A stretch of DNA of 64,000 nt from Hippopus hippopus (GCA_946811185.2 OX328112.1:19449215-19513214), one strand, 5' to 3'; positions 31,169-42,690 are shown, counted from the stretch's first letter. Program-made: numbers and translations. Notes: generated by a model from the letters alone, not told the origin.

Positions 31169-31734
31169 ATCCATTACTGTGCACGCTATCTCAAAACCCG
31201 CCAAATCTGTAACGATTTCTAGGTGGTTAAACATTAAAGGGAAAAGAAAATGTCTGTTGCTTTCTTCAAAAGGATGGAAAACACTTTGGAAAAAGAAGCA
31301 AGTGTTGGTTATAAACAGGTCTCTGACCCTTGACTTATTGCTGTACGGTATTTTTTTCAAAACCTGTAAAAGCTATAATTAACATATTTTAGGTTAGTTT
31401 AAACATATTTTATTCGCTACATTAACATGTTTTATATAAAGTACAATGTAGCAATATGAAAAGGATTGGAACGAAGGCATGAAAGCTTATATAGTTCCGC
31501 TCCCTAAAACAATCGCGTCATAATTATATCAAGTGCATCAAATCAAATCAAAATAGAATAAAGTTCAAATTTTAAACTGCGAGTGAAAACATCAAAGATT
31601 GGCACCAAAACCAAAAATATGATGGAAGAATTGATAATTGGTGATTGAGAACATTGAAAAAAAAAAGACCAAAAAAAAAATAGACAAATAAGTTTGAGTA
31701 TACGTATCCTTATCCACGGCAGTACAATATCAGA
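31169..31734. other. Unassigned AT-rich stretch
   Basis: No repeats or coding signals recognised. Confidence 0.5.
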
Positions 31735-31940
31735 AGAGAAGAAATATTCTTTTCAAGCCACTAGCTGCTTTCCCACATGACCATCGTCGAAACAACGGTC
31801 AGCGGTGAGAGGGAAATGAATCCTGTCGCAATGACTAGCATCAATCCTCGGAAGGAGATTGGCCGAGTTGGGGATTGAACCAGCAACCTCCAATTCTCAG
31901 GTGCTGTACGCTACCGACTGAGCTACCAGGGCTTGGCCCA
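31735..31940 (-). mobile_element. tRNA-derived SINE (type 1) with complete tRNA-like head
   Basis: Minus strand: GCCCTGGTAGCTCAGTCGG (A box), AGCGTACAGCACCTGAGAAT, GGTTCAATCCCC (B box), then GATTCATTTCCCTCTCACC and GGAAAGCAGCTAGTGGC. The 3' part with the ATCA tail is lost at 31735. Head similarity is to a tRNA in general; the isotype was not determined. Confidence 0.85.
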
Positions 31941-32175
31941 CCCAGATGGAACTGAAGTACGTAATTGAAAGCGACGTAACACCATTGTTCAACCCAGACA
32001 AATTTATACACTCAGATTTTGATCGTTTCAAACGGAATTACTATTCCTGCATTTTAACTTCCGGGCCACGCAGGACCCCAAAAAACTGTACACCGCCCTG
32101 ATGGAATTGAAGTACTTAATTGGAAGCGACGTAAGACCATGATTCAACCCAGACTAATTTATAAACTCAGATTTC
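31940..32175 (+). repeat. Direct repeat pair of ~85 bp
   Basis: 31937-32022 and 32092-32175 share GATGGAAYTGAAGTAC, GGAAGCGACGTAA-type block, TTCAACCCAGAC and AAACTCAGATTT, with ~70 bp of unrelated sequence between them. Confidence 0.75.
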
Positions 32176-32332
32176 TCGATTGATGTTTCTTTTGCATGAC
32201 AGCAAGTTACCAACCTTTCTCGAGGAAATGATCTTTTCTTTTTTATGTTGTTCTGTTTAAACCGGCGAAATGAGATAATCACATCGTTTATTTGATTGAT
32301 AGGTCTAGCATGTAAAGGGCAAAGATATGATA

Positions 32333-32410
32333 ATGTTGCGGACATTGTAGATCAAGATCAGACTGCACAGAACATGCAGTCTGATCTTTGATCTACGATG
32401 TGCGATAGTT
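32333..32410. repeat. Family D core fragment
   Basis: GCGGACATTGTAGATCAAGA, CAGACTGCACAGAACATGCA, GATCTACGATGTGCGATAG; both outer arms absent. Confidence 0.78.
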
Positions 32411-32694
32411 TTGACATATTGTCTAGGAAAACTAGTCTGGAAATTGCTTCAAGTTAGTTTTCTTTACTTATTGAAATATAAATGTATCTCAATAACTTTA
32501 TTTACTTATATGTCTCAATAACATCGGTTACTTTATTGAAATTTCCCTGATATCAAAAGAATTACAATTCAAATGTTTTTGTTTGTCAGTAGATAAATTT
32601 GTAGTCTTTTTTTAGCTATACAAAATTGTCATACACTGGGCAGATACGTGTAATTTGAGAACATTTAAGAGCTCCCAAAATTCCTCCTTTTGTT
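32411..32694. other. Unassigned AT-rich stretch
   Basis: Only short duplications such as TCTCAATAACWT (two copies near 32488 and 32513). Confidence 0.45.
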
Positions 32695-33330
32695 TAAATC
32701 CCCGCAGCGAAGCGGGGAAGGAATTATAGGAATGGCCTTCGTCTGTCCGTCTGTACGTACGTACGTACGTCTGTCCGTCTGTCCATTTGTCCGTCCGTAA
32801 CACTTTCTTGTCCGCTCCAAATCTCCTGAACCCGTTGAAAGGTTTTCATGAAACTTTGGACAAATGTTTACCTAAGTGAGGCAGTGTGCAGAACCCAAGA
32901 TTTATGACTCTGTTTTCATTATTTTTGGAGTAATTTCCCTTAGTTATTTCACAAATTGGATTTCTTGTCCGGTGTATAACTGCCAAAGTAAAAAAGCTAG
33001 CAACCTCAGACTTCATACACAAATGGATCATGTTGAGGACAAGTGCAGTGCACAAGATAAGTGCAGTGCACAAGATCCATAACTCTGTCTTTGTTATTTT
33101 TAGATTTTTAGAGTGATTGCCCTTAGTTACTTTACGAATCTGATTTTGTCTGAAGCATAACTTTTAAAGTATAAAAGCTATTGACTCCAGTCTTCATATG
33201 CAGATAGATAACATTTAAAGAAAAGTGCAGTGCAGAAGATTCAGAACTCTGTCTTGATTATTTTTGGAAGTTCTGTCAGTTATTTCGAATACGACCGATT
33301 TCTCTGTACTTCAGTGCTGTAATTGTATCA
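32695..33330. repeat. Dispersed repeat with GTCC-rich tract and ~165-bp tandem units
   Basis: Starts CCCCGCAGCGAAGCGGGG, a tight hairpin, then TCTGTCCGTCTGTACGTACG, GAACCCGTTGAAAGG and TTTTCATGAAACTTTGG. Then about 2.5 units with CTCTGTYTTBATTATTTTT, TCCCTTAGTTAYTT, AAAAAGCTA-type blocks and AAGTGCAGTGCA. Confidence 0.7.
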
Positions 33331-33525
33331 ATTTTGTCCTTAATGAGGCCGACAGACAGCACGAATTTATAAATGGTTACAAAGTAGACCAGTTTGTCAC
33401 CAATATGACATATTTGTAATGAGCACTTTGCATGCGTAATGCAGATATCGCATGATCTATTTTGTCAGTAAATCGAGATGGATGATGACTGCTTTAAGTA
33501 AGTTTATATGTTTTGTATTTAACTC

Positions 33526-33736
33526 TTAACCCTTAGGCTAGTTGGTACGACTCACTGGCCTTTTGCGGACAGTGTAGATCAAGATCAGACTGCACAGAAT
33601 GTGCAGTCTGATCTTGGATCTACACTGTCCGATAAGGAGATATTTTTCTCCAAAAATTAAGTTTGAAATAGCACTGTTCGGTTTTTACTATCAGCTTGAA
33701 AGTTTTATTGAAGTTATTTAGCAGGTTAAGGGTTAA
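33526..33736. repeat. Family D element, complete, sharing its TTAA with family C
   Basis: TTAACCCTTAGGCTAGTTGG at left; hairpin CAGACTGCACAGAATGTGCA; TTTAGCAGGTTAAGGGTTAA at right, whose last TTAA (33733-33736) is also the first of the next element. Confidence 0.9.
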
Positions 33737-33935
33737 CCACCCGGCAAAACTTTAGACTTGCAGATGACACCTTTGATATGACTGAAATGATGGGATTCTT
33801 TTGTAAAATGGTAGAAAACATTGTGGGAAAAGATAAAAATGCTGGTTACCAGCATTTTCCCTTTTCCACACCATGTTTTCTGAAGGCTTCTTTCTTGAGC
33901 TCGTGAACACTTGGGCTTCTGTGGCAAAAGGTTAA
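33733..33935. repeat. Family C element
   Basis: TTAACCACCCGGCAAAAC, hairpin centre AAATGCTGGTTACCAGCATT, end GTGGCAAAAGGTTAA at 33932-33935. Confidence 0.85.
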
Positions 33936-34085
33936 CGCCGTTTTTCACATTATTTAAGGTATACAGCGGTGGCCAGTGCACCCGATTGAGCTATTCTATA
34001 GTTTCTGTTATCAGTAGTACATATACGGAAAACTCCTTGCTCAGTCCCCGAACCATCTCTTGTTCCATTTTACACAGTTCTGTAA
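33936..34085 (-). mobile_element. tRNA-derived SINE (type 1), 3' part
   Basis: Runs straight on from the family C end: CGCCGTTTTTCACATTATTT, AGCGGTGGCCAGTGCACCC, AGTTTCTGTTATCAGTA, then CTCCTTGCTCAGTCCCC. Confidence 0.7.
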
Positions 34086-34324
34086 TTCATTGCATCGACA
34101 GATGATTGACTTACTTATATTGTGATTGAGTGTAATTACAATTATCGAATATTAGAGAAATGAGAACTTTTTCTCAAACTTCTGGATCAATTTTCTCATA
34201 TTCTGATTACGTACTATTTTTCAACAAGCAAAAAATCCGGATTTTTGTGAGGCCTTATTTGAGTGATCCCGGAGAATGAGTTGGTTACTATGACTACTAG
34301 TATAATCACTACTTATTACAAAAA

Positions 34325-34975
34325 CAAGAGCACGGCATGTGGGTGCAAATGCTCGGCTGCAGTTGCTTTTTAGTGAAAATTCTAAGTAAAAAAGGGACAT
34401 GACTGTGTCAAAAATAATCTGATAGTTACCAGTCCTTTTTGTATGGTTTCCCCTTTTGATAGCTTACAACTAGTCCGAGTTTTAATCAGATATCTTCACT
34501 AATGACAGAAACGTTAGAAAGAGGTTGAAAATTGTATGTCTTAAAAGGGTGTTACTGTGTCAGAAATACTTTGATGGTTACCCACCTTACTGGTATAGGT
34601 TCTCCTTTTGATAGCTAACAACTACTCCGAGTTTGAAGTAAATGAGCCATGCTCTGGCAAAAGGGGGCTTAATGCATCTCCGTGATGCATCATACCATGC
34701 AGGTTATCACATGATTTTGGAGTCATTATATCCATTTTCTCTAACAAATGACTGAATCCTAAGCTAGAATGGTCCTAGGACATACAGAAAATTGACCAAT
34801 AGCGAAAAGTTTCGGCCCAGGTTAGCCTGCGCAGGCTGGCCTGGGTCGATACTTTTCGCAGATGCATTAAGCCCCCCTTTTCCAGAGCATGGCACAAATA
34901 AATATCTTCAGTAATGACAGAGATATTGTGAAATGTTAAAATTTTTGCATGACGACACAGACAACAACAGGACTA
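34325..34975 (+). repeat. Dispersed repeat with two ~140-bp units, split by family A
   Basis: Opens ACAAGAGCACGGCATGTGGG. Units share ACTGTGTCARAAATA, TGATRGTTACC, CCTTTTGATAGCT, AACTASTCCGAGTTT and CAGATATCTTCACTAATGAC. In unit 2 family A (34643-34895) separates TCCGAGTTTGAAGTAA from ATATCTTCAGTAATGACAG. Confidence 0.72.
34643..34895. repeat. Family A element
   Basis: TGAGCCATGCTCTGGCAAAA to CCAGAGCATGGCACA. The core is shortened to TTAGCCTGCGCAGGCTGGCC, a perfect inner palindrome without the usual spacer. Confidence 0.88.
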
Positions 34976-35334
34976 TGACAATACCTGGACATTTTCTTCG
35001 AAAACAATCGAGCTAATGACAAAAGCTACCAACGTGTATGTGAAATCAGCTCATATAAAACAAACGGCTAGAAAATATATACCATCGACAGAGGCAATCA
35101 TTTAAAAGCTGTCATAAAATCTCATCGGAGTGCACGACAAGTCGATCAAGTTATCAGAACACCCCTGAACCTTGTATTTTACGAAAACACGTTTATTTTT
35201 TAGAAGAAAGAACTGCTCTTTCTCACATTATGTTTCCCATACAAGTAAAAAAAAAAACAGCAACACCACCAACATCAAAAGGTTTCCTTTTCTTCTAATA
35301 TCTTTTCCTTTCTGTGTCACTCATACTGGTTAAA

Positions 35335-35599
35335 ATGAGCCATGCTCTGACAAAAGGGGGCTTAATGCATCTCTTTAGTACATGATACCTGACAAGTCAC
35401 CACATAATTATCCATCCATAATAGCCATTTTTTTAAACAACCGACTTAATTATGAGGTAGACTGGTTCGTGGACACACAGAAAATTTACCAATAGCGAAA
35501 AGTTTCGGCCCAGGTCATCCTGCACGGACTGCGCAGGCTGACCTGGGTCGATACCTTTCGCAGGTGCATTAAGCCCCCTTTTCAAAGAGCATGGCTCAA
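35335..35599. repeat. Family A element
   Basis: TGAGCCATGCTCTGACAAAA to AAAGAGCATGGCTCA; complete. Confidence 0.9.
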
Positions 35600-35601
35600 T
35601 A

Positions 35602-35840
35602 AGAGGTTACTCTGACAAAGGGGGGTTTAATGTATCTCCGAGATGCATTATATCAATCAGTTCATCACATAATTATGAATCCATAAAACCCATTTTGTAT
35701 AACAACCGAATGAATCATGAGGAACACTGGTCCTTTGACATGCAGAAAATTTACAGATAGGAGAGATGTTTCGACCCATGTCAGCCTGGATCGATACTTT
35801 TTCCAAAGCATTCAGCCCCCTTTTCACAGAACATGGCGCA
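35602..35840. repeat. Family A element, head-to-tail with the previous one
   Basis: TTACTCTGACAAAGGGGGGT to CACAGAACATGGCGCA; half of the core is missing (CATGTCAGCCTGGATCG), so the hairpin is lost. Confidence 0.8.
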
Positions 35841-35920
35841 TACCTAAGCGAACTTTGTACAGCAAAAGATTAACACTTAGAATGATAAGAACGACTAAAA
35901 CTGCTTTTGCAGACGGTTGG

Positions 35921-36030
35921 CTGGTTGAATGGTGTTATACGCCGCTTTAAACATTACTTCAGTCATCTCACGGCGATTGCTCACATAGTCATGTATTTCT
36001 TGGGTATTACCAGTACTAGGTTACGGCTCT
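35921..36030 (-). mobile_element. tRNA-derived SINE (type 1), 3' fragment
   Basis: TTGAATGGTGTTATACGCCG, AAACATTACTTCAGTCATCT, CACGGCGATTGC and a TTACCAGTACTAGG remnant. Confidence 0.65.
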
Positions 36031-36339
36031 GAGGTGTCTTGCCCAAGGACCTTTTGCACACGGAGTAGGATCCAAGATCGGATTACAAAGAAAAAAAAAA
36101 GTGCTGTAGGATCTTGGGCCTATTATGTCAGATATTTCAAGAGAGTGTAGCAAACTGCAAACCTTAACCGTTAATCTGCCAGATGAATTAAAGGCCCACT
36201 AGCTGTCAAATGTAAAACAATCGGAAGTCAAATTGCATACAAATTTAATTCATATCATTTAAAAGTATGGATATCATATGAACATGATAATGTGTTACAG
36301 TAGAATTCTGTCAAAGTTCCAACTGCAGGCAGAAAAAGC

Positions 36340-36570
36340 ATTGTAAGCCCTATACAGCACACTTCCGACTTCCAACGACCCTGGGAAAGAAGCCTTTTGA
36401 AAACATTTGTGAGAAAAAGGAGAAAATGCTGATAATCAGCATTTTCTCCTTTTTTCACAATGTTTTCTACCCTATCAACGAAAATTTGCACCATTTAAGC
36501 CACACTGACATTGTCATCTGCATATGCTTTCAATCTGGACAAGGTTAAAAACTAGTACAAAAGTTACCAA
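36340..36570. repeat. Family C element
   Basis: TTCCAACGACCCTGGGAAAG, hairpin centre AAATGCTGATAATCAGCATT, TGCTTTCAATCTGGACAAGG; ends without clean TTAA. Confidence 0.8.
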
Positions 36571-36689
36571 CTCATCACACGTATTATCAGACTAAATAAT
36601 ATCTATACTTTTAAACGGTATGAATCGAATTTGTCTGCAATTTTATCCCAGAATTGTTCGATTTTGGCCGCCATTGTGCCTTTAGATGA

Positions 36690-36868
36690 ATAATTTAAAC
36701 CTATAGTATAACACAAAATCATGTTATTTCAAAGTTCGTTTCGTCACAAAACCTTACCATATTGGACAGTGTAGATTCTAGCTCAGACTGCAAGTTCTGC
36801 ACAGTCAGATCTTAATCTACACTTTTCGCAAAAGTACACGGAGTCGCGCTTATCAGCCGAGTAGTTAA
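36690..36868. repeat. Family D element, diverged, sharing TTAA with family C
   Basis: ATTGGACAGTGTAGATTCTA, CAGACTGCAAGTTCTGCACA, GAGTCGCGCTTATCAGC; its right TTAA at 36865-36868 opens the next element. Confidence 0.75.
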
Positions 36869-37089
36869 CACCTTCCCACATGCCAAATTTTGGACTCGAG
36901 TTTCAAAACGTCAGCAGGAGACAAATTCAAGGTTAATACAAATGAGTTTAAATTCTACCATAGGAGAGAAAACATTGTGGAAAAAGGAGAAAATGCTGGT
37001 TACCAGCATTTTCTCCTTTTCCCACAATGTATTCAAAAGGCTTCTTCCTCAGGGCCGTTAAAACCCGGGATTGTGTGGTAAAGGGTTAA
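36865..37089. repeat. Family C element bounded by TTAA
   Basis: TTAA at 36865-36868 and 37086-37089; hairpin centre AAATGCTGGTTACCAGCATT; CAGGGCCGTTAAAACCCGGG. Confidence 0.88.
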
Positions 37090-37504
37090 AATAACGATAT
37101 CTTGATGTTTCACCTAGGAAAAAAAAGTTCACTTTATTCGGATTAACATCGCGGAAAGCGGATTCCCGTTTGGGAAAAAAGCAATAAAATTCCTGGAAAA
37201 TTGTGTCCTTTTCCATCATAGGCAACTAAAATAGCTTTTGCAGTGGGAGCAAATCAAGGTAAGCTTTTATTTAACATGAAGTCTGATGTTTGGATTTATA
37301 CTTTCTGTTCTTTAATTTAAGTTTTGACGCAAGTCTTTTTATTGTAGAAATGTAATTTCAATGGTTTAAGTTAACGACAAAAGTCACAAAATTTCTATGC
37401 CAGAAAAAGAATAAAAGGGTATTCCTTTATGAAAAACGTAATAGCCTTGTCACACTACAACCATTCTAGACAACTTATTCCGACGGATCAAATATATATC
37501 AAAT
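37090..37504. other. Unassigned stretch upstream of the minisatellite
   Basis: ATAGCCTTGTCACACTACAA at 37440 resembles the end of family K, but no partner end was found. Confidence 0.4.
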
Positions 37505-40385
37505 ATTCCGGCATACCTTTGACAATATTCACAAGCTATTCTTGGACAGTATTAACAAACTATTCTTAGACAGTGTACACAAGCTATTCTTGGACTATAT
37601 CCACAAGCCATTCTTTAACATAATAAATAAACAATTCTTGGAACGTATTCACAAAGCAGTTTTGAACAGAATTCATTTACCATTCTTTGGACAGTATTCA
37701 CAAACCGTTCTTGGACAAAATCGATTGACCATTCTTGGACAGTATTCACAAACAATTCTTGGTCAGTATTCACAAACTATTCTTGGACTGTATTATGAAG
37801 GATTCTAGGACAGTTTCCACAGACCGTTCTTTGGACAGTATTCTTAAAGCATTCTTGGACAGTATTAACAAAACATTCTAGGACAGACTTCATAAACCAT
37901 TCTTGACATGTATGAAAAAAAAAAAAAAAAAAAAAATTCCTTCACAATATTTACGAAAGTTTCTTTGAACAGTGCTCACACACCACTCTTGGGCCGTATT
38001 CACGAAGCATAATCGGACAACATTCACAAACCATTGTTGGACAGTATCTATAAACCATCGTTCGACAATATTCACAAATTATATTTGTATAATTTCATAA
38101 TCCATTCTTGGACAGTGTTCACAAACACTCTTGGACTGTACTCACAAACCAATCCTGAATGGTATTCAGAAACCATTTTTGGTAGAATTCACAAACCATT
38201 TTTGGAAGTATTCACGAATCATTCTTTAACATAATACATAAACTATTCTTGGAAATTATTTACAAACTATTACTGAAGAGCATTCACAAACTATTCTTCG
38301 GCAGTATTCACAAACCCTTCTTGGACAGTATTCACAAGCCGTTTTAGGACTGTATATACAAACAATTCTTGGACAATATTCACAGTTCATTCTTGGAAAG
38401 TATTTGCATACCACTCTGGGACAGTATTCACAAACTACTGTTTGACAGAATTCACAAATCATTTTTAATAGTATTCACAAAATATAAACCCATTTTGGAC
38501 AGCATTCATAAAACATTCCTAGACAGTATTCAGGAACTCTTTATTGTCAGGATTCCCAAACTATCCCTAGGCAGTGTTCACAAACAATTACCGAACAGAA
38601 TTCACAAGACATTATTCAAACGAAGTTTACAAACCATCCTTTGGTAGATTTCACAACCCGTTCTTGGGCAGTATTGACAAACCATTTTTGGACCAAAAAA
38701 ATCACTTACCATAATTGAAATATTTTCACACACCAGTCCTTGACAGTTTTCCTACACGAAGACAATTTTGGACGATTTTACTTACAATTCTTGGACAGTA
38801 TTTACAAAAAAAAATTCTTGACAGTATTCACAGACCAAATCATTCCCGGGCAGTGTTCACAAACCAATACTTGAGAGGATAAACAAAAACTATTAGTTCG
38901 ACTGTTTTCAAAAACCGTTCTAGGACACTATTTACAAACCATTCTTGATTCAGTATTAAAAAAAAAAAAAAGAACATTCTTGGACAAAATTCATAAACCA
39001 TTCTTCAACAGTATTTACAAACAATTCTTGGACAGAATCCGCAATTCATTTTGGACAGTAATTACAAACCATTACTGGACTGTACTCACAAACCATTCTG
39101 GAGACTATTCATAAACCATTCTTGGACTGTATTCTTTTACCGTATTCACATACCATTCGTGGACTGTATTCTTTGACCGTATTCACAAACCATTCTCAAA
39201 ACAGAATTCGCAAACCATTCACAAACCATTTTCAGAACGGAACAGACCATTTTTGGATTGTACTCATAAACCATTGATTGGACAGAATTAACAACCATTC
39301 TTGGACAATTTGTACAAATCATCCTTTTGACATTATTCACAAACCTTTCTTTGACAGAATTCTTTAATCATTCACAAACCAATCTTTTGACAAAATTCAC
39401 AAACAATTCTTGGACATAATTTTCAAACTATCCTTGGAGAGCACTACTTTTCACAAAAAATTTCTTTGCAGTATTCATAAACAATTCATTGACACTGATG
39501 ATTATTCACAAAGCATTACTTGCACAATGTTTACAAACTATTCTTGGGCAGTACACACAAACCATTTTCAGACAATATTCATTAACTATTCTTTAACAGA
39601 ATTCATGAACGTGAACATTATTCACTAGCCATTCTTTGGGCTGTATTAACAAACCATTCATGGACGGAATTCATCAACCATTCTTGGACAGAATTCACAA
39701 ACCGTTCTTGGACAAAATTACTTTTCATTCTTGGAATGTATTTACCAAGCATTCTAGGGCAGAATTCACAAATAATTCTTCTGACACTTTTCACACACCG
39801 TTCTTGGACTGTATTCAGAAACCATTTTAGGGCAGAATTCATTAACAGTTCTTAGGCTGTATTCACAAACCACTCCTTGGTCAGTATTCAGAAACCATTC
39901 TCGGACAGAATTCACTAAACATTCTTGGACAGAATTCATAAAACACTCCTTGGGTAGTATTCAGAAACGTTTCATACATGTTTCTTGGGCGGTATTCTCA
40001 AACCAAGCTTTAGACAGAATTCACAATCATTCTTTGACAGAATTCACAAACTATTCTTGGACAGTATTCAAAAACCATTCTTAGACTGTATTAACAAACT
40101 AATGTTGGACAGTTTTCAGAAATATTGACTTTACTGTACTCACAAACCAGTCTTCGGAAAATATGCAAAAAACATTCTAGGACAGTATTCACAAGCCATT
40201 TTTCGACGCTGTTCACAAACTATTTTTGGACTGTATTCATTCTGGGATAAAATTCACAAACCATTCTTGGAAAAAATCACCAACCATTTTTGGACAGTAT
40301 ACACAAACCATTCTTGGACAGTATTCACAAACAATTCTTGAATAGTTTTCACAAAACACTCTTGCACAGAATTTACATACGATTA
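37505..40385. repeat. Large 24-bp minisatellite
   Basis: Unit CACAAACCATTCTTGGACAG plus TATT, about 120 degenerate units with single-base changes and 1-3 bp indels. Because 24 is a multiple of three, several frames stay open for 60-90 codons: HKPFLDSI and FTNHSWTV-type repeats on plus, VCEYCPRM-type cysteine-rich repeats on minus. No frame survives the indels over more than ~12 units. Confidence 0.92.
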
Positions 40386-41104
40386 TTATGAATTTCACGA
40401 TATGTACAGGTGCAGTTCGCAAACGTTCCAGTCAATGGCAGACAAAAGAATTTTGAAACTAGAACAGATCCTACCATGCCGCATTATCTGTTTGTTTACA
40501 TCGATGTTCGCCGACGATTAGCCGACTTTTCGTCGTAAATGTCCGCAGTGACGTGTTAGTGACGTAAACACCACGTGATCATTCAAGGCGTCGAAACAAA
40601 CCCTTCATTCACTTGATCGTTTTGTCTCCATTCTAGGCTTAAAAAACGTAAGTTTATCGACATCGTAAACAGAAACGACGACACAGGCTGATCATCGCTT
40701 ATTCATTTATCATCAATACAGGAAGAGTTTACTACATCTAAATAAGAAAACAGGTTCAGAATGAGCAATCTTAATCTCCGATGACATAATATTGGAATTG
40801 TAAACAATAGTCCTGTCTACTACGTTATAGCACTAATGAGATGCAATGTTATCACGTGACGTTCTCGAAGACCTAGTTCGAATATACACGACGATAACGA
40901 AGGTTGTCTCGATCAATGGCGTCCCTGAAATCGACGGGCTTCTCCATGCATTTTCCCACACGTATATCATGGCAACCAATGCAGTAACTGACACGTTCGA
41001 GTTTTCTCCGATTTTATATGTGTGTGTTGTGATGGGTTATCCAATATATTTTCGAGTTATAAACGGTGAAAATTACCTATTTTTGACTTTACTGGGGCTT
41101 TAAT
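40386..41104. other. ~720-bp non-repeat insert in the minisatellite
   Basis: The 24-bp pattern stops after ATTTACATACGATTATTATG and resumes at 41105 with CATTCTTCATTCTTGGAGAG. The insert is less AT-rich, with CACGTGA motifs at 40572 and 40853 and an 85-codon frame at 40846-41103 that I do not recognise. Confidence 0.5.
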
Positions 41105-41165
41105 CATTCTTCATTCTTGGAGAGTATTAACAAATATTTCCCTGACATACTTCACAAACCAATTT
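41105..41165. repeat. 24-bp minisatellite, terminal units
   Basis: Two to three decayed units (CATTCTTGGAGAGTATTAAC, TTCACAAACCAATTT). Confidence 0.75.
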
Positions 41166-41319
41166 AAATATTGATGCTAATCTAACTTCAAATAGGCACC
41201 AAAAAGTCAGGGATATTCACACGTATACTGTTTGCGAATCCATTAGTGCAAAACACCGTAACAAACACTTATCAAAAAAAGAACATAAAATTATTCAATC
41301 TGGAGTGGAAAGCTCTATG

Positions 41320-41575
41320 ATTTGAACCATGCACTGTAAAAAAAGGGGGCTTAATGCAACTGCTAAATATATCGATCCATGTCAGCCTGCGCAGTCCGCG
41401 CAGGCTGACATGAATCGAAACTCTTTGCAGTTTGTAATTTTTCAGCATGTCAAAGGACCATTGTACTTCAAGATCCATTATGTCGGTTGTTTGACATAAT
41501 GAGCTTTATGGATCCATGTTTATGTGATGACTTGCGATGATGCATTAAACCCCCTTTTGCTGGAGTATGGATCAT
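41320..41575. repeat. Family A element
   Basis: TGAACCATGCACTGTAAAAA to GCTGGAGTATGGATCA; core CATGTCAGCCTGCGCAGTCC with inverse CATG. Confidence 0.85.
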
Positions 41576-41800
41576 ATTTTTCGAATTTTTCTGTAGGATA
41601 TCGTTAATTTCTGTGGAAATTTGAAATTTGATTACGGTGTTTGGTGTCACTTTAACATGTCCCAGTGAACAGGAATTCGGTCGGGTTATCAAATTATAGC
41701 GCTTGAATGACCAAATTTAATCAGGAAGAAGGATCTCAAACGTCAAGCTTCTAAAAACGTCAAACATCTTTTCTGGATGATTTTTATTCGTTTCCATTCT

Positions 41801-41918
41801 TTAACTCTTTACTAAACGACAAAATTCTTGACTTGTCCAAATTGAAAATATTTGCAGACGACAAATTAGATATGGTGCAAATGATGATGATTTTTTGAAG
41901 GGTAGAAAATATTGTGTC
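41801..41918. repeat. Family C left half (partial tandem duplicate)
   Basis: TTAACTCTTTACTAAACGAC, GCAGACGACAAATTAGATA, TAGAAAATATTGTG. It and its upstream flank (ACGTCAAACATCTTT near 41757) are repeated from 41921. Confidence 0.78.
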
Positions 41919-41957
41919 ATACGTCAAACATCTTTGATTGTATTCGTGTCCTCTTTG

Positions 41958-42190
41958 TAACACTTTACCAGACGACAAAATCTTAGACTTGTCCAAATTG
42001 AAAACATTTGCAGACGACAAATTAGATGTGGCGCAAATGGTGCATTTTCTTTTGAAAGGGTTAAAAAAAATACATCGTGGGAAAAGGAGAAAATGCTGTT
42101 ACCAGCATTTTTTCTTTTTCCAACGATGTTTTCAAAAGCTTTCTCCCTCAGGGTCGCTAAACCTTTGAATTGTGTGGAAAAGGGTTGAAA
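41958..42190. repeat. Family C element
   Basis: AACACTTTACCAGACGACAA to GTGTGGAAAAGGGTTGAA; centre AAATGCTGTTACCAGCATTT. Confidence 0.82.
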
Positions 42191-42307
42191 AGTATAATTT
42201 TGAAACAGAACGTTTTATATCTTTTTTGATAGAGATGTAGACTGCACTGAGAAAGAGAACATTTTCTACCTTCTTTGATAGATACAAAGAGTAAACTATT
42301 TGTTTTC

Positions 42308-42530
42308 AAACCGTTTACCATACAGTACCGAGTTTTAAAGACCCTAAGAGAAAAGGCATTTCAAAACGTTCTGGGAAAAAGAGAAAATGCTGGTAACCAG
42401 CATTTTCTCCTTTTCCCATTTCTTTCTACCCTATCACAGACAAATCTCGTCATTTGAGACACATTAAATTCATCGTCTGCAAATGCTGTGAATTTTGGAA
42501 AGTCTAAAATTTCATTGTGTGGTTGAGGGT
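42308..42530. repeat. Family C element
   Basis: GTTTACCATACAGTACCGAG to TCATTGTGTGGTTGAGGGTT; centre AAATGCTGGTAACCAGCATT. Confidence 0.83.
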
Positions 42531-42690
42531 TAGAATAGAACATTAAATAATGAATATTAGGGAGAGCACAACGTAACAGCAAGAAGTCATTCTTTGACAC
42601 CGTTTTCAAGCAGTTGCATAAATGAGCAAAGAATTCAATCAAAGTGAACTTCTATGAAAAGACGCGCGCTGAAGAAAACGCTTCTAACAC

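Noticed and set aside
31870..31937. Possible free-standing tRNA gene on the minus strand
   Set aside because: The A and B boxes are present, but the sequence continues into the SINE body shared with at least seven other loci, and the acceptor stem is not complete.
36890..37081. Short frame with NIVEKGENAGYQHFLLFPQC
   Set aside because: The same peptide appears in many places because it is the family C hairpin translated; it is not a conserved gene.
37542..37808. Repeat-protein frame with HKLFLDSV-type octapeptides
   Set aside because: It is one of several equally open frames of a 24-bp minisatellite; neighbouring units break it with indels and the minus strand is just as open.
38256..38462. 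Cysteine-rich frame VCEYCPRM, resembling a zinc-binding repeat protein
   Set aside because: It is the antisense translation of the same minisatellite; no start context, splice sites or continuity.
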